64,000 bases of DNA from Candidatus Thalassolituus haligoni. GTDB lineage: Bacteria; Pseudomonadota; Gammaproteobacteria; Pseudomonadales; Oceanobacteraceae. Positions 17,700-26,520 of the stretch are shown here, piece by piece. How positions within the stretch are numbered: position 1 is the stretch's first letter; each line of letters opens with the position of its first letter. Under the pieces are notes generated by a model. The model made no database searches and was not told where the DNA came from. It saw nothing but the letters and a program-made list of their open reading frames with translations. The translations under genes were made by a program, and so were the position numbers. The stretch covers positions 527,001-591,000 of the forward strand of contig NZ_CP139482.1 of NCBI RefSeq assembly GCF_041222825.1, in the 5' to 3' direction.

Positions 17700-17866
17700 A
17701 ATACGCTCCCGTGGGATCTGCATCAGACCCCTTTTATTGTCGGTTCCTCCATCCTAACAAGCTGTGTTGGCGGATCACGGTCGATAACCCGAAAGCGCTT
17801 TTCAATCTTTTTTGGCTTCGTACGGTTTTGTTGATCAGGGCAGACATTACTCCAGGTCGTTGTCAT

Positions 17867-19060
17867 TCAGTTTGTTACCAAAGATGCTTGCTCAGGATCA
17901 TAAGAGACCCCTTCTATCTTTCCAGAGCGAATCAGTTCAACGGTTTCGTCAATAACGTGAAATGGCACCAAAAACCATTCGCGGGGTTTCACTGGCTTGC
18001 CGAAGCGATCATTAATCACCAGATCAAGTTGCGCAGCGGCAAATATACGATGGAGCAGATTTTCAAGTCTTGTCCGGTTAATTCCGACCAACTTGTAAGT
18101 GGCAACAACATCCACTGCAGCCAATAAATAGGTAGCATCATTTTCAGCATTGGCGATACGGGTTTCGACCTTGCCCCCTGTCACACCAATTTTATGAATC
18201 AAGTCGCGATGCTGTGCTACAGCTGGATGGTCAGAGTGACTGCGCAACACATAAATCGTACCGCTTTCAATATCGTCATCGTTCGACTGGTCACTGAATA
18301 AAGGGCCCGCGTCTGGCTCTGTCACACGGCGGCCTGCCTCATCTTTGTAGAGGGCTCTTTGTAGAGAGCGCAACAGAATATTACTTTCGGTTCCATTGGA
18401 ATAAATCACTCGCAGTCGGGCATCGTTATCGCCGTTTGGCGCTTTAATGGTTTCGCCCACTTCCGCCACGTATGCCAGCTGTCCACCAAGAATAAACAGA
18501 TTACTCAGCTCAATACTGGCATCTTGCTTGAAACGGCGGGTTTTACGAAGACCGTCTTTTATTTCTCGTTCCACCCGTTCAAATACAGATCGAAAGTTAT
18601 CGAAGTCCTCGCATTTATCTCTCTTTGCAACTTCGTCAACTTCTCGCTTTTGCGCCGTACTGCGTACGTGCTTTAACTCCGTTAGCGAGCCACCCGCAAT
18701 GCCTTCCAATTCAGAAAGCAGCTCGTCGTCAGAAGCGTCATCAACATCGTAAGATGGAGAGTCTTCGTTGACTCCTGAATTGGCAGCAGGAGTAGCCGTT
18801 AGCAGCCCCTGATGATCAATAGGCGACAAAAGCTCATGGTATTCAGCCAACGAGCGCAGTCGCTCCAGACGGGTGGCGTACATTCGCTCGAAAATATTTT
18901 TGTTTTCCCCATGCTGCGGAAGATGCTTGTGCTCATCGTAAAAGCGCTGAATATCTTCAAAGCCCGCAACAACGCGTTGCTCTTTGGCTGACAACACCTG
19001 TTTTTTTTCAGGCTTGGCAAAGTCATCCAGCTCATAACGCAGATCATCAAGATCAATCAT
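17867..19060 (-). CDS. GIY-YIG nuclease-domain protein (YeeC-like)
   Basis: 397 residues. The C-terminal part has a GIY-YIG type start (GTIYVLRSHSDHP...HKIGVTGGKVETRI, about 275-315), followed by helices with NRTRLENLLHRIF, as in the T5orf172/MUG113 branch of GIY-YIG endonucleases. The N-terminal 230 residues are charged and helical. ATG 19060 overlaps the helicase stop by 8 nt (19053-19060), so the two are co-translated and probably form one machine. Likely the DNA-cleaving effector of the methylation-linked system. Confidence 0.75.
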   Translation of the reverse strand: MIDLDDLRYELDDFAKPEKKQVLSAKEQRVVAGFEDIQRFYDEHKHLPQHGENKNIFERMYATRLERLRSLAEYHELLSPIDHQGLLTATPAANSGVNEDSPSYDVDDASDDELLSELEGIAGGSLTELKHVRSTAQKREVDEVAKRDKCEDFDNFRSVFERVEREIKDGLRKTRRFKQDASIELSNLFILGGQLAYVAEVGETIKAPNGDNDARLRVIYSNGTESNILLRSLQRALYKDEAGRRVTEPDAGPLFSDQSNDDDIESGTIYVLRSHSDHPAVAQHRDLIHKIGVTGGKVETRIANAENDATYLLAAVDVVATYKLVGINRTRLENLLHRIFAAAQLDLVINDRFGKPVKPREWFLVPFHVIDETVELIRSGKIEGVSYDPEQASLVTN

Positions 19061-21128
19061 AACGACCCTCGTCTTTATAACGGACAAAAGCAGCAGCCCC
19101 TTCGGCCATTTTCTTTTCCCACGCATCGGTTGCACTGATGGATGGCAAACGCCCGCGCTCTTTCTTGAATTTTACCGCACGTACCGCGAGCTCTTTCGCT
19201 TCTTCAGGTGTAATCCTGGTGGTTTTTGCTGCAATCGCCGCCGCGACCTGTTTCAAACTTTCCTCGCTCATGGTTTTTGCAAGAATGGCATATGCCTCAC
19301 TGAAGGGATTGATATGGTCGATCAGATCAATATCCAGCTCTCGCACATCCATGGCGTATTTACGGATGCCATCAATAAGGGCGGTATTGGTGGGTCGTGG
19401 TTCGTTACCTTCAGCAGCGCCTGCGGTGAGGCCGGTTTGCTCAGCAATATCGAGGGCAACCTGTTTCCCTTGCTGAATCAGACTCAACGCCGTGATCGCA
19501 TGCTGGCGCACAGATTCCTGATCTTCTTCGCCCAGTTCAGGGTAACGTTCCTTGATGATTTTACCCATACGCACCTGGGTTAGCTCCTCCGGCACCATCT
19601 CTTCATCGAATAAACCGCGCTCAATCGCTGTTTTGTCCTGCACAAAGGTTGCGATGACTTCGTTCAAATCTTCCCGGCAGATTCGAACGGCTTCTTTGCT
19701 TTTGGGTGATACCAAACCATTGATTTCAATCTGAATCTGGCCAGTAGCATCGTTAAAACCCACATTCGTTTTGCCGGGATCATAACCGCCTTCTCCATAA
19801 TCAAAGCCTTCAGTCGGCTCATTGGCTGGATTTTTGGGGCGAAACTCAAAACGGGGGGCCAGTACTTGCTCCATCAGCAAGCTGGCGGCAATCGCTTTCA
19901 AAGTGTCGTTAATGGCTTCGACAACAGCCTCTTCGCTGGCATCCGGTTCGGCAATCAGGTTGGTAAAACGTGCTTTCAACTTGCCGGGAGCATCCCGGGT
20001 AGCACGACCAATGATCTGTACCACTTCCGTCAGGCTGGAACGATAGCCAACGGTCAGGGCATGCTCACACCAGATCCAGTCGAACCCTTCTTTGGCCATA
20101 CCCAGAGCAATAATAATGTCGACGTAATCCCGGTTGTTTTTCTGGGATGGGTCTTTGAGCGCCGCCGAAACCTTGTCACGATGCTGGGCATCGTCGACCA
20201 GATCCGCAATTTTCAAAACTCGGCCTGATGGTGTTTTGACCAGCTGAAAGCCGGTATCAGGATCAATTCCCTGCCACTCACCCAACTCTTCAATGATGTG
20301 TTCAACCTCGCGGATTTTATCCTTGGTGCTTTCACGGGAATTCACACTGGGAATATGAATGATGGTTTTTTCATCCGGGTTCAATACCTTGAGCAAGTCA
20401 TCCGAGTAAGGGCCGGTGTAGAAAAAATAGCCGATATCAAGCTTTTTCAGGTACTGATAGCCATTCAGTTGCTCGTAATAGGTGTAGGTTACGGTTTCAA
20501 AGCGGGCTTCGTCCTCAGGAACCAGTACCGCTTCAGCATCACCCCGAAAGTAGGAACCCGTCATCGCAACAATATGGACCTTGTCACGGGCAATCAGCTC
20601 AGACAGTTGCGCGCCCAATCGGTTTTCCGGATTAGCAGAAACATGGTGAAACTCATCCACCGCAATCAGGCAGTCATCGAACGCCGCAATGCCGAATTTT
20701 TCTACTGCATTGCGGAACGTGGCGTGCGGGCAAACCAGCACCCTGTCTTCACTATTCAGAAAAGCATTGACTGAATCTGCCTTGCTGCCTTCACCAGGGC
20801 TGTTACACAGGTTCCATTTGGGCTCAACATGCCAGTCAGCCCAGAACCCAAACTTTGACAATGGCTCATCAACAAAGCTGGAACCAATAGATTTCTCAGG
20901 CACCGTGATAATGGCTTTACGCATACCCTGGTTGTGTAATTTATCCAGCGCGATAAACATCAAGGCACGGCTTTTACCGGATGCTGGTGGTGACTTGATC
21001 AGCAAATACTGCTCACCGCGTCGCTCGTAAGCGCGCTCCTGCATCGGGCGCATACCCAGCTCGTTTGATTTGTTTGACTGGCCGCTCTGCGCGTAGGTCA
21101 CAGAAACTGCAGGCACATTGTTTTTCAT
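19053..21128 (-). CDS. DEAD/DEAH superfamily 2 helicase (YeeB-like)
   Basis: 691 residues. Walker A is S-P-P-A-S-G-K-S (about 45-52), motif II is D-E-F-H (about 155), motif III T-G-S, and motif VI Q-I-I-G-R-A-T-R (about 384). The C-terminal 270 residues are charged and helical with no recognised domain. As I recall, the length is close to that of B. subtilis YeeB, which sits between a methyltransferase and a GIY-YIG protein as here. Presumed DNA translocase of a restriction-type system. Confidence 0.82.
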   Translation of the reverse strand: MKNNVPAVSVTYAQSGQSNKSNELGMRPMQERAYERRGEQYLLIKSPPASGKSRALMFIALDKLHNQGMRKAIITVPEKSIGSSFVDEPLSKFGFWADWHVEPKWNLCNSPGEGSKADSVNAFLNSEDRVLVCPHATFRNAVEKFGIAAFDDCLIAVDEFHHVSANPENRLGAQLSELIARDKVHIVAMTGSYFRGDAEAVLVPEDEARFETVTYTYYEQLNGYQYLKKLDIGYFFYTGPYSDDLLKVLNPDEKTIIHIPSVNSRESTKDKIREVEHIIEELGEWQGIDPDTGFQLVKTPSGRVLKIADLVDDAQHRDKVSAALKDPSQKNNRDYVDIIIALGMAKEGFDWIWCEHALTVGYRSSLTEVVQIIGRATRDAPGKLKARFTNLIAEPDASEEAVVEAINDTLKAIAASLLMEQVLAPRFEFRPKNPANEPTEGFDYGEGGYDPGKTNVGFNDATGQIQIEINGLVSPKSKEAVRICREDLNEVIATFVQDKTAIERGLFDEEMVPEELTQVRMGKIIKERYPELGEEDQESVRQHAITALSLIQQGKQVALDIAEQTGLTAGAAEGNEPRPTNTALIDGIRKYAMDVRELDIDLIDHINPFSEAYAILAKTMSEESLKQVAAAIAAKTTRITPEEAKELAVRAVKFKKERGRLPSISATDAWEKKMAEGAAAFVRYKDEGRYD

Positions 21129-21218
21129 AATCCAGACATCCTTCCAGGCTCTCGCCAGTCCTTAAAATTCCAGCTATCGAGCAGGTTTCTCGCGGTAAAC
21201 AAAAGCGGGCATAAAAAG

Positions 21219-21258
21219 CTCATAACTGCTCATAACTGCTCATAACTACTCATAACTT
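21219..21258 (-). repeat. 10-bp tandem repeat, four copies
   Basis: The unit CTCATAACTG is repeated four times with changes only at the unit ends (minus-strand reading GTTATGAG). It fills the gap between the end of the AlbA_2 gene and the helicase start. One unit per helical turn makes it a possible operator for repeated binding on one face of the DNA. Confidence 0.85.
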
Positions 21259-21269
21259 CCAACCAAGGG

Positions 21270-22931
21270 TTATTCGCCAGGCATGGTGTAGTAGGCTCCA
21301 CGTCGCTCACCATGCTGCTGAAGTTTTTCTTCTTCTTTAAGTTTTTTGAGCAGGTTGGCAGCTTGGTCTTTATCCAGATGGCACAGCTCCATCACTTCAG
21401 CACGCTTGATTTGGCCATGATGCTGTACATGCGACACCACCATCTGCTCATTCTGCAGCCGGGTGAAACTTGCCTGGCGGGTATACGCAACCTGATCGCC
21501 TTTCACCTGATACATGGCTGCCGAAAGCGTATACGTCCGGCCTCGGGTCTTGCCGTGTGCTTCAACCAGTCCAGCCTCAACAAGGGATTCAACAGCGCGC
21601 TTGGCGGCACTGACATCCTGCTGCACCAAGGCCGATAACTCTTCTACATTCAAACGCTTATGTGCTTTGAGGGCAGATAACACAATCAGGCTGTTCACAG
21701 GCAGGCTGCCCTTCTGCTTCTCCTGTTCAACCACCAGGCGCAGAAAGACCTCGTCGGCCTCCACCGTCTCAAGACGCAGAATCACATTGTTATAATCCGT
21801 GCGGCTGTAATCCGGCTGCGGGCGACCAAAGCGCAGCATGCCACGGTAAATCTTGTCTACCCCCCGACCGGAACGCTCCACCACACCAATGCGTTTCATT
21901 ACGTCCGCCAACCGTGGATTGCGTGGTCGGGGCTCCGTGCTCAGCAGATTACTCAGGGTCACGCCATCTACCAGACCGCCGGGGTTGCTGATGGTCAGCC
22001 CCAGATCATCCAGGCGCACATGCACTGCCCCCAGTCTGTGGTAATCACGGTGCACCAGCGCATTGGCGACGGCTTCACGGAAGGCTCCACGATCCACCAC
22101 GGGGACAGGTACACGAAACAAACCCACCTGAATCTCGCGCTCCGGGTTATAGGGTAAAAAGTTGGTCTCCAGCCACTCCAGCGCTTTTAACAAGGGGAAC
22201 CGGCGAAATTCATTAAAACGCACATCCTCCTGCTCCAATACCTGAAAAGCGAGTTCGTGCGTCGGTACAACCTCACGCAGTGCTGACTCGCGCCCGATTA
22301 CCAGCAAACCGGTCAGTGTTGGCAAGCGTTCGCCGCTGGCCGACCGGGCAGTGAAGCCCAGGGCGGCATCCAGCTGCTCGTCGTCAAGCTCCAGCAACAC
22401 CCGATCACCGCCGTAGCTCTGTACCGCCTGACGCAGACGTTCACGCTCAATCGGGTCAAAATCGGCGACGGTCGCAGCGACCATTATCTGAGCCGACGCG
22501 TCGGATATACCAATGCTTGAAGACCGGCTGGCTCGCTCATGTGGCAACATGGCCACACACTCCGGTGTACCGTCTTGCTTTAACCGGCGACGCAGATACT
22601 GGCCTGCCGTAGTGGCAATTTCTGAATGAATCGCTTTGGGCACCGTGATTCGCGCAACCTGAATTTCGTTAACCGCCACCGCTTCGACGCTCACCTGTAA
22701 CGCAGGCGAGGTGCGTGCGGCAATCAGGCCGGTCAAACCCGCAAGGTGCATATGCTCTTTATGCAAACCGGTCGGTGTGCCGTCGTCTTCTACTCCTAAC
22801 CAAAGCTCACCGCCTTCAGAATTAGCCAAACACACCAGCGCCTGTACCAGTTCATCATCGCGCAGACGTTTGCGGTCGCTTTTGAATTCCACCGTCAGGG
22901 ATTCTTTTGAAGGAATCACGCTCCCTGTCAT
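21270..22931 (-). CDS. AlbA_2 (Schlafen-like) domain / HATPase / wHTH protein
   Basis: 553 residues. N-terminal AlbA_2 domain (VEFKSDRKR...LANSEGGELWLGVEDDG, about 10-110), a central GHKL-type ATP-binding region (REAVANALVHRDYHR near 290, then SNPGGL and GRGVDKI), and a helical winged-helix C-terminal part (about 420-545). Proteins of this layout are annotated as ATP-dependent DNA-binding or transcriptional regulators, and the AlbA_2 fold is shared with Schlafen proteins. Its ATG overlaps the methyltransferase stop (ATGA, 22928-22931), so it is made together with the methyltransferase. Regulator or effector role is open. Confidence 0.8.
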   Translation of the reverse strand: MTGSVIPSKESLTVEFKSDRKRLRDDELVQALVCLANSEGGELWLGVEDDGTPTGLHKEHMHLAGLTGLIAARTSPALQVSVEAVAVNEIQVARITVPKAIHSEIATTAGQYLRRRLKQDGTPECVAMLPHERASRSSSIGISDASAQIMVAATVADFDPIERERLRQAVQSYGGDRVLLELDDEQLDAALGFTARSASGERLPTLTGLLVIGRESALREVVPTHELAFQVLEQEDVRFNEFRRFPLLKALEWLETNFLPYNPEREIQVGLFRVPVPVVDRGAFREAVANALVHRDYHRLGAVHVRLDDLGLTISNPGGLVDGVTLSNLLSTEPRPRNPRLADVMKRIGVVERSGRGVDKIYRGMLRFGRPQPDYSRTDYNNVILRLETVEADEVFLRLVVEQEKQKGSLPVNSLIVLSALKAHKRLNVEELSALVQQDVSAAKRAVESLVEAGLVEAHGKTRGRTYTLSAAMYQVKGDQVAYTRQASFTRLQNEQMVVSHVQHHGQIKRAEVMELCHLDKDQAANLLKKLKEEEKLQQHGERRGAYYTMPGE

Positions 22932-25714
22932 GGTTTACCTCGTTTGGCTTTCTTGCCTGTCGTATCAGCTGCCGTGTCTGTTGTCATTTTGGTGTACAGC
23001 TCAAACAGTTTTTCCAGCCGTTCGGTGTCGTTGCGGAAGCGGCGACCAATATAGATACGCTCCAGCACTTCATCATTACGCTCATGGGCTTCACGCAGAT
23101 CTTGCGGCATATCATCGGGTTTGTACAAATCAGCAATAGTGGCTGGAAAATGCGCTTCACGGGCCAGTAGAATATCTTCCGCGCAGCGGGTCAGGTCTTC
23201 TTTGTTTTTTTCGGTGAGTTTAGGCACGGGGAAGGTGTTCCAGCCCATCGTATTGGAATAAGAAAAATCCGTTCGCATACGAACGCAAACCGTACCAATC
23301 CAGACCCAGTGAAGGCGAGAGGCAATCAGTGACATATTCCAAAGGGGGGCGTCATACATAGCAAAGGCTTTCTCTTGAACAACACTATCTTTTCCAAGAA
23401 CACCGACTGGAAGAAAGGGTCTATTTTCAGATGATACCCGTGGAATGATAATCGTATGTTTCTTACCAACATTTTGCTCCCTAAAACGCCATGGCGTAGC
23501 CGATAGCTTCTGTGCACTTGAATCTTTGGATGCAGCCACTCTAGAAACTTCCACTGAGTTTATGCGTTGATCAATTTCGGCAACCAACTTTGCCAATTCG
23601 ACGTCTTCTTCCTGAATCCACAAGCAATACCTAGGTGAATTATCAACAAACTCTTTAGAACCATAAAAAGGTCTCAAAAATTGCTTTGCCTTCGGATCAC
23701 GCTTTACTAAATCTCTTGCCTCAGATGCCGACATTACAAGAGAACTTGCGTAATACGGATGGTTACCAAATTTCATATTATGCAAATTGCACAATGATGA
23801 GCTCACAGGGTGAACCTCAATATTTTTAGAGGCTATCAAATAAGCGTTAATATTTTCACACAGTCTCTCCACGGTTTCTCCCTCTGCCGTAATAGAGAAT
23901 AATCTGTGTGGTGTTTTAGGCTGAGCAGAAATTCCTACAATGGCCACCGTTACACCGGCATTATTGGCCGCTAAATTCGCCCATTTAAAGGAGGTATGGG
24001 CAAACTCAATCTGGCAGCCCGTATCAAATACCAAGGGCCATAGAATTGGCACCTGTTGCCCCTGGCATATGGAGTTGGTGGACACAAAGGCCGCACTGGC
24101 GGTATGGCGCGAACAGTAATCGGCGGCTTTCATAAACCAACCGGCCACATAGTCCAGCGACTTCCAGCTTTTTACCCGCTGTTCAAAAATCTTTTGCAGG
24201 TCGGCTTTCTGTTCTTTGGATTGCCACTTACTCCCCAGATACGGCGGGTTGCCGCAGATATAGACTTCGCCACCGTCGTTATCAAAGTTGATTTCCGCCT
24301 GGTCCAATGGGCTTTGAAACAAGTCATCGGCATAAATTTTGACGCTGGTGCCTGCTGACGGGCATACCGACTCCCATTCCAGCTGTAAGGCATTACCGCT
24401 GGCAATCCAGTTTTGATTATTGAGGGGCAGGAATTCAATCAGCGCCTCCTGCTGTCCCCGATAACGGACATCACATTGGTATTCGGCAATAATCAACGCA
24501 AGACGAGCAATTTCTGCCGAGAAATCCCGCAGTTCAATACCACGAAAATTATTCAATGGTATATCACTTTTACGCCCTGGCTCTCCGCGCCGTTTGTTGA
24601 TGGTGTTTTCAATCTCGCGTATGTGTTTGTAGGCAATCACCAAAAAATTGCCCGAGCCACAGGCCGGGTCAAATACCCGGATGTGTGCCATACGCTTGCG
24701 CAGGTTTAACAGTTTGAGTTTGCTGTCTCCGGCGTCTCCCAGCTTGTCGCGCAGGTCATCGAGAAACAGCGGATTCAGTACCTTCAGAATATTGGGCACG
24801 CTGGTGTAGTGCATTCCCAGTTCGCCACGTTCGTCGTCGTCGGCGACGGCTTGAATCATGGAACCGAAGATGTCCGGGTTGATTTGTGTCCAGTCGAGGT
24901 TGCCAATGTGCAGCAGGTAAGAACGGGCAATTTTGCTGAAACTCGGTACGTCGGTGCTACCGGAGAACAGACCACCGTTGACATAGGGGAATTGATCTGT
25001 CCAGGGGCGCAGGCCAGAAGTTTCTCGGTCGGCGATTTTGGTGTTCATCGCCCGAAATATCTCACTGATGACCAAATGCGTATCGGACGAATTCCGTGCG
25101 CTCATCTGTTCAATAGTGGCGGTGAACAAATCGGTACCGTTAAAAATGCGGGTGTCTTCAGCAAAGAAGCAGAAGATCAACCGGGCCATAAAGTGGTTCA
25201 TTTCATGGCGTTGATCGGCGGTTGCCCAGTCTGGGTTGTCTTTCAACAATTCGACGTACAAGCGGTTCAAGCGGCTGGTGGCACGAATATCAAACGAGCT
25301 GTCGCGGATCTGTTTCACCGTGCTGATGCCAGCTAATGGCAGGAAAAAGCCAAAGTGATCAGGAAACTTGCCGTATTCACAGGCGACGGTTTCACCGCTT
25401 GCAAGCTCTTCTGCTTCGAAGGTGTCGCCATCGGTCGCCAGTATAAATTTGACCTTTGCTTTGGTGGTTGCCGGGCTTTCACGCAAGGCGGTTAACGTTT
25501 GGGTTGTTTCTCCCGGCTTGGCAATGGCGATATGCACGTTGTTGGTTTGCAACACTCCGCCAACGTCCGATTTGTTGGTAGCACCCGAGCGCAGACGTTT
25601 GAGGGTGGTGTCCTTGTTGCCAAAGGCCCGCAGAAACTCGTAGGGAAATTCATCGGTGTCGAATGGCTGCTGCGCCAGTTCAGAGATGGCGATTTCAATT
25701 TCGACAGCGTTCAC
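22928..25714 (-). CDS. Adenine-specific DNA methyltransferase, MmeI/YeeA-like
   Basis: 928 residues with the MmeI-family order: N-terminal domain (1-170), helical linker, methyltransferase core with motif I (FDPACGSGNFL, about 345) and motif IV (NPPY, about 488), a target recognition region (about 580-820) and a C-terminal tail. NPPY marks N6-adenine methylation. I see no convincing PD-ExK nuclease triad in the N-terminal domain, unlike the bifunctional MmeI, so cutting is probably left to partners (GIY-YIG, helicase). GTG start overlaps the XRE stop by 4 nt. The target recognition region is AT-richer than the rest. Confidence 0.85.
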   Translation of the reverse strand: MNAVEIEIAISELAQQPFDTDEFPYEFLRAFGNKDTTLKRLRSGATNKSDVGGVLQTNNVHIAIAKPGETTQTLTALRESPATTKAKVKFILATDGDTFEAEELASGETVACEYGKFPDHFGFFLPLAGISTVKQIRDSSFDIRATSRLNRLYVELLKDNPDWATADQRHEMNHFMARLIFCFFAEDTRIFNGTDLFTATIEQMSARNSSDTHLVISEIFRAMNTKIADRETSGLRPWTDQFPYVNGGLFSGSTDVPSFSKIARSYLLHIGNLDWTQINPDIFGSMIQAVADDDERGELGMHYTSVPNILKVLNPLFLDDLRDKLGDAGDSKLKLLNLRKRMAHIRVFDPACGSGNFLVIAYKHIREIENTINKRRGEPGRKSDIPLNNFRGIELRDFSAEIARLALIIAEYQCDVRYRGQQEALIEFLPLNNQNWIASGNALQLEWESVCPSAGTSVKIYADDLFQSPLDQAEINFDNDGGEVYICGNPPYLGSKWQSKEQKADLQKIFEQRVKSWKSLDYVAGWFMKAADYCSRHTASAAFVSTNSICQGQQVPILWPLVFDTGCQIEFAHTSFKWANLAANNAGVTVAIVGISAQPKTPHRLFSITAEGETVERLCENINAYLIASKNIEVHPVSSSLCNLHNMKFGNHPYYASSLVMSASEARDLVKRDPKAKQFLRPFYGSKEFVDNSPRYCLWIQEEDVELAKLVAEIDQRINSVEVSRVAASKDSSAQKLSATPWRFREQNVGKKHTIIIPRVSSENRPFLPVGVLGKDSVVQEKAFAMYDAPLWNMSLIASRLHWVWIGTVCVRMRTDFSYSNTMGWNTFPVPKLTEKNKEDLTRCAEDILLAREAHFPATIADLYKPDDMPQDLREAHERNDEVLERIYIGRRFRNDTERLEKLFELYTKMTTDTAADTTGKKAKRGKP

Positions 25715-25947
25715 TCAGATGCTCCTTGTTTTGTCGCTGCGCCATCAGCCGTCACCAGTTCCAGCAATTCGGAAATATCGCACTGTAGATAGACGCAAAG
25801 CTGTTCGAGCACGTCGAACTCTACCCTGACAGACGTTTCCTGATACAGGCGGGTGATGGTGCCACGGTTGATGCCGGTGTCTCTGGCAACGTCTGCGATC
25901 TTCAGTTTTTTCTCACCCATGATGCGAGATAAATGGCACTTGATCAT
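25711..25947 (-). CDS. XRE/Cro-type HTH regulator of the island operon
   Basis: 78 residues from the ATG at 25947: a single helix-turn-helix domain (KKLKIADVARDTGINRGTITRLY) with the C-terminal LEQLCVYLQCDISELLEL, typical of small Cro/C1 controllers of restriction systems. The frame is open upstream to 26043, but the domain fits the inner start, preceded by AAGG. First gene of the operon; stop overlaps the methyltransferase GTG. Likely a C-protein-like autoregulator delaying or balancing nuclease and methylase expression. Confidence 0.8.
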   Translation of the reverse strand: MIKCHLSRIMGEKKLKIADVARDTGINRGTITRLYQETSVRVEFDVLEQLCVYLQCDISELLELVTADGAATKQGASE

Positions 25948-26083
25948 TTCCAATAACCTTTTTTGATCTATAGCAGAGCATTCTACAGAGAAAGATCTTT
26001 TGAGCGTTATTATATTCTTCAGGGAGACATAAAAATCCACCAAAGGTTAAAATGGCTTGGTGAAGATGATCGTTGTGTCATAA

Positions 26084-26443
26084 GCCTATCTCACTACTGA
26101 TAAGTTGTCCGCCTGCACCAGGTACGGCGCTCGTACCAGTTGTAATCAGCAGAAGGGTTCTGATCCATTGGAGTTGGTAGGGGGGTCGCTATTTTCACTG
26201 CCTGGGTGGCCGCAAAATGCTGTATATCTGGGAGCAGTGAATGCCAGAAATGGCACCCTGCAAATCGACTTCTGATATCAGGCTGACTGCTACCTTGGCG
26301 AACGACAGTACGTCGACTGTGAATGGCAGGTAGATCCAGAGGCTTATAACCCTCGTTATCCGCTATGGAGGATAAAGCGGATCATAGATGAAGTCTGTGA
26401 GCTGATCAGGTATCCGGTTCGGGTTGTATCACTGGCTGGGTGA
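26084..26443 (+). pseudogene. Possible decayed ORF with one in-frame stop
   Basis: One plus-strand frame stays open from 26084 to 26443 except for a single TGA at 26273-26275. The two halves read like protein (for example WPQNAVYLGAVN before, and YVDCEWQVDPEAYNPRYPLW after the stop). No start codon and ribosome binding site were found and the family is not recognised. Could be the remnant of a gene cut by island insertion, or chance. Confidence 0.35.
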
Positions 26444-26472
26444 TCCCTTGCTGCGAGTACAGCAAGGGATCA
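26441..26472. terminator. Perfect 13-bp hairpin downstream of TRAP operon
   Basis: TGATCCCTTGCTG and CAGCAAGGGATCA pair perfectly with a 6-nt loop. It lies downstream of the minus-strand TRAP permease gene. No T-run follows, so it may act together with the next hairpin. Confidence 0.55.
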
Positions 26473-26475
26473 GGA

Positions 26476-26509
26476 CATAACACCCGGAAGGCCAAAACCG
26501 GATGTTATG
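26476..26509. terminator. 12-bp hairpin after TRAP permease
   Basis: Arms 26476-26487 and 26498-26509 pair with one mismatch around a 10-nt loop, 11 nt past the TRAP permease stop on the minus strand. Likely 3' end structure of the dioxygenase/TRAP transcript. Confidence 0.5.
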
Positions 26510-26520
26510 AACAGGGGTTA

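Larger units (their letters stand above)
25948..26520. other. Island edge: regulator promoter, ORF remnant, hairpins
   Basis: This 573-base stretch holds the upstream region of the XRE operon (25948-26083, AT-rich), the plus-strand ORF remnant at 26084-26443 and two hairpins at 26441-26509. It appears to be the boundary between the defence island and the TRAP/dioxygenase operon. Confidence 0.5.

Noticed and set aside
21219..21258. Short tandem repeats as a CRISPR array
   Set aside because: Units of 10-16 bp without spacers and without cas genes, here and at 2756, 31575 and 34567.
22928..25714. Methyltransferase as a self-sufficient MmeI-type restriction-modification enzyme
   Set aside because: The N-terminal region shows no convincing D...E-x-K triad; kept as a methyltransferase only.
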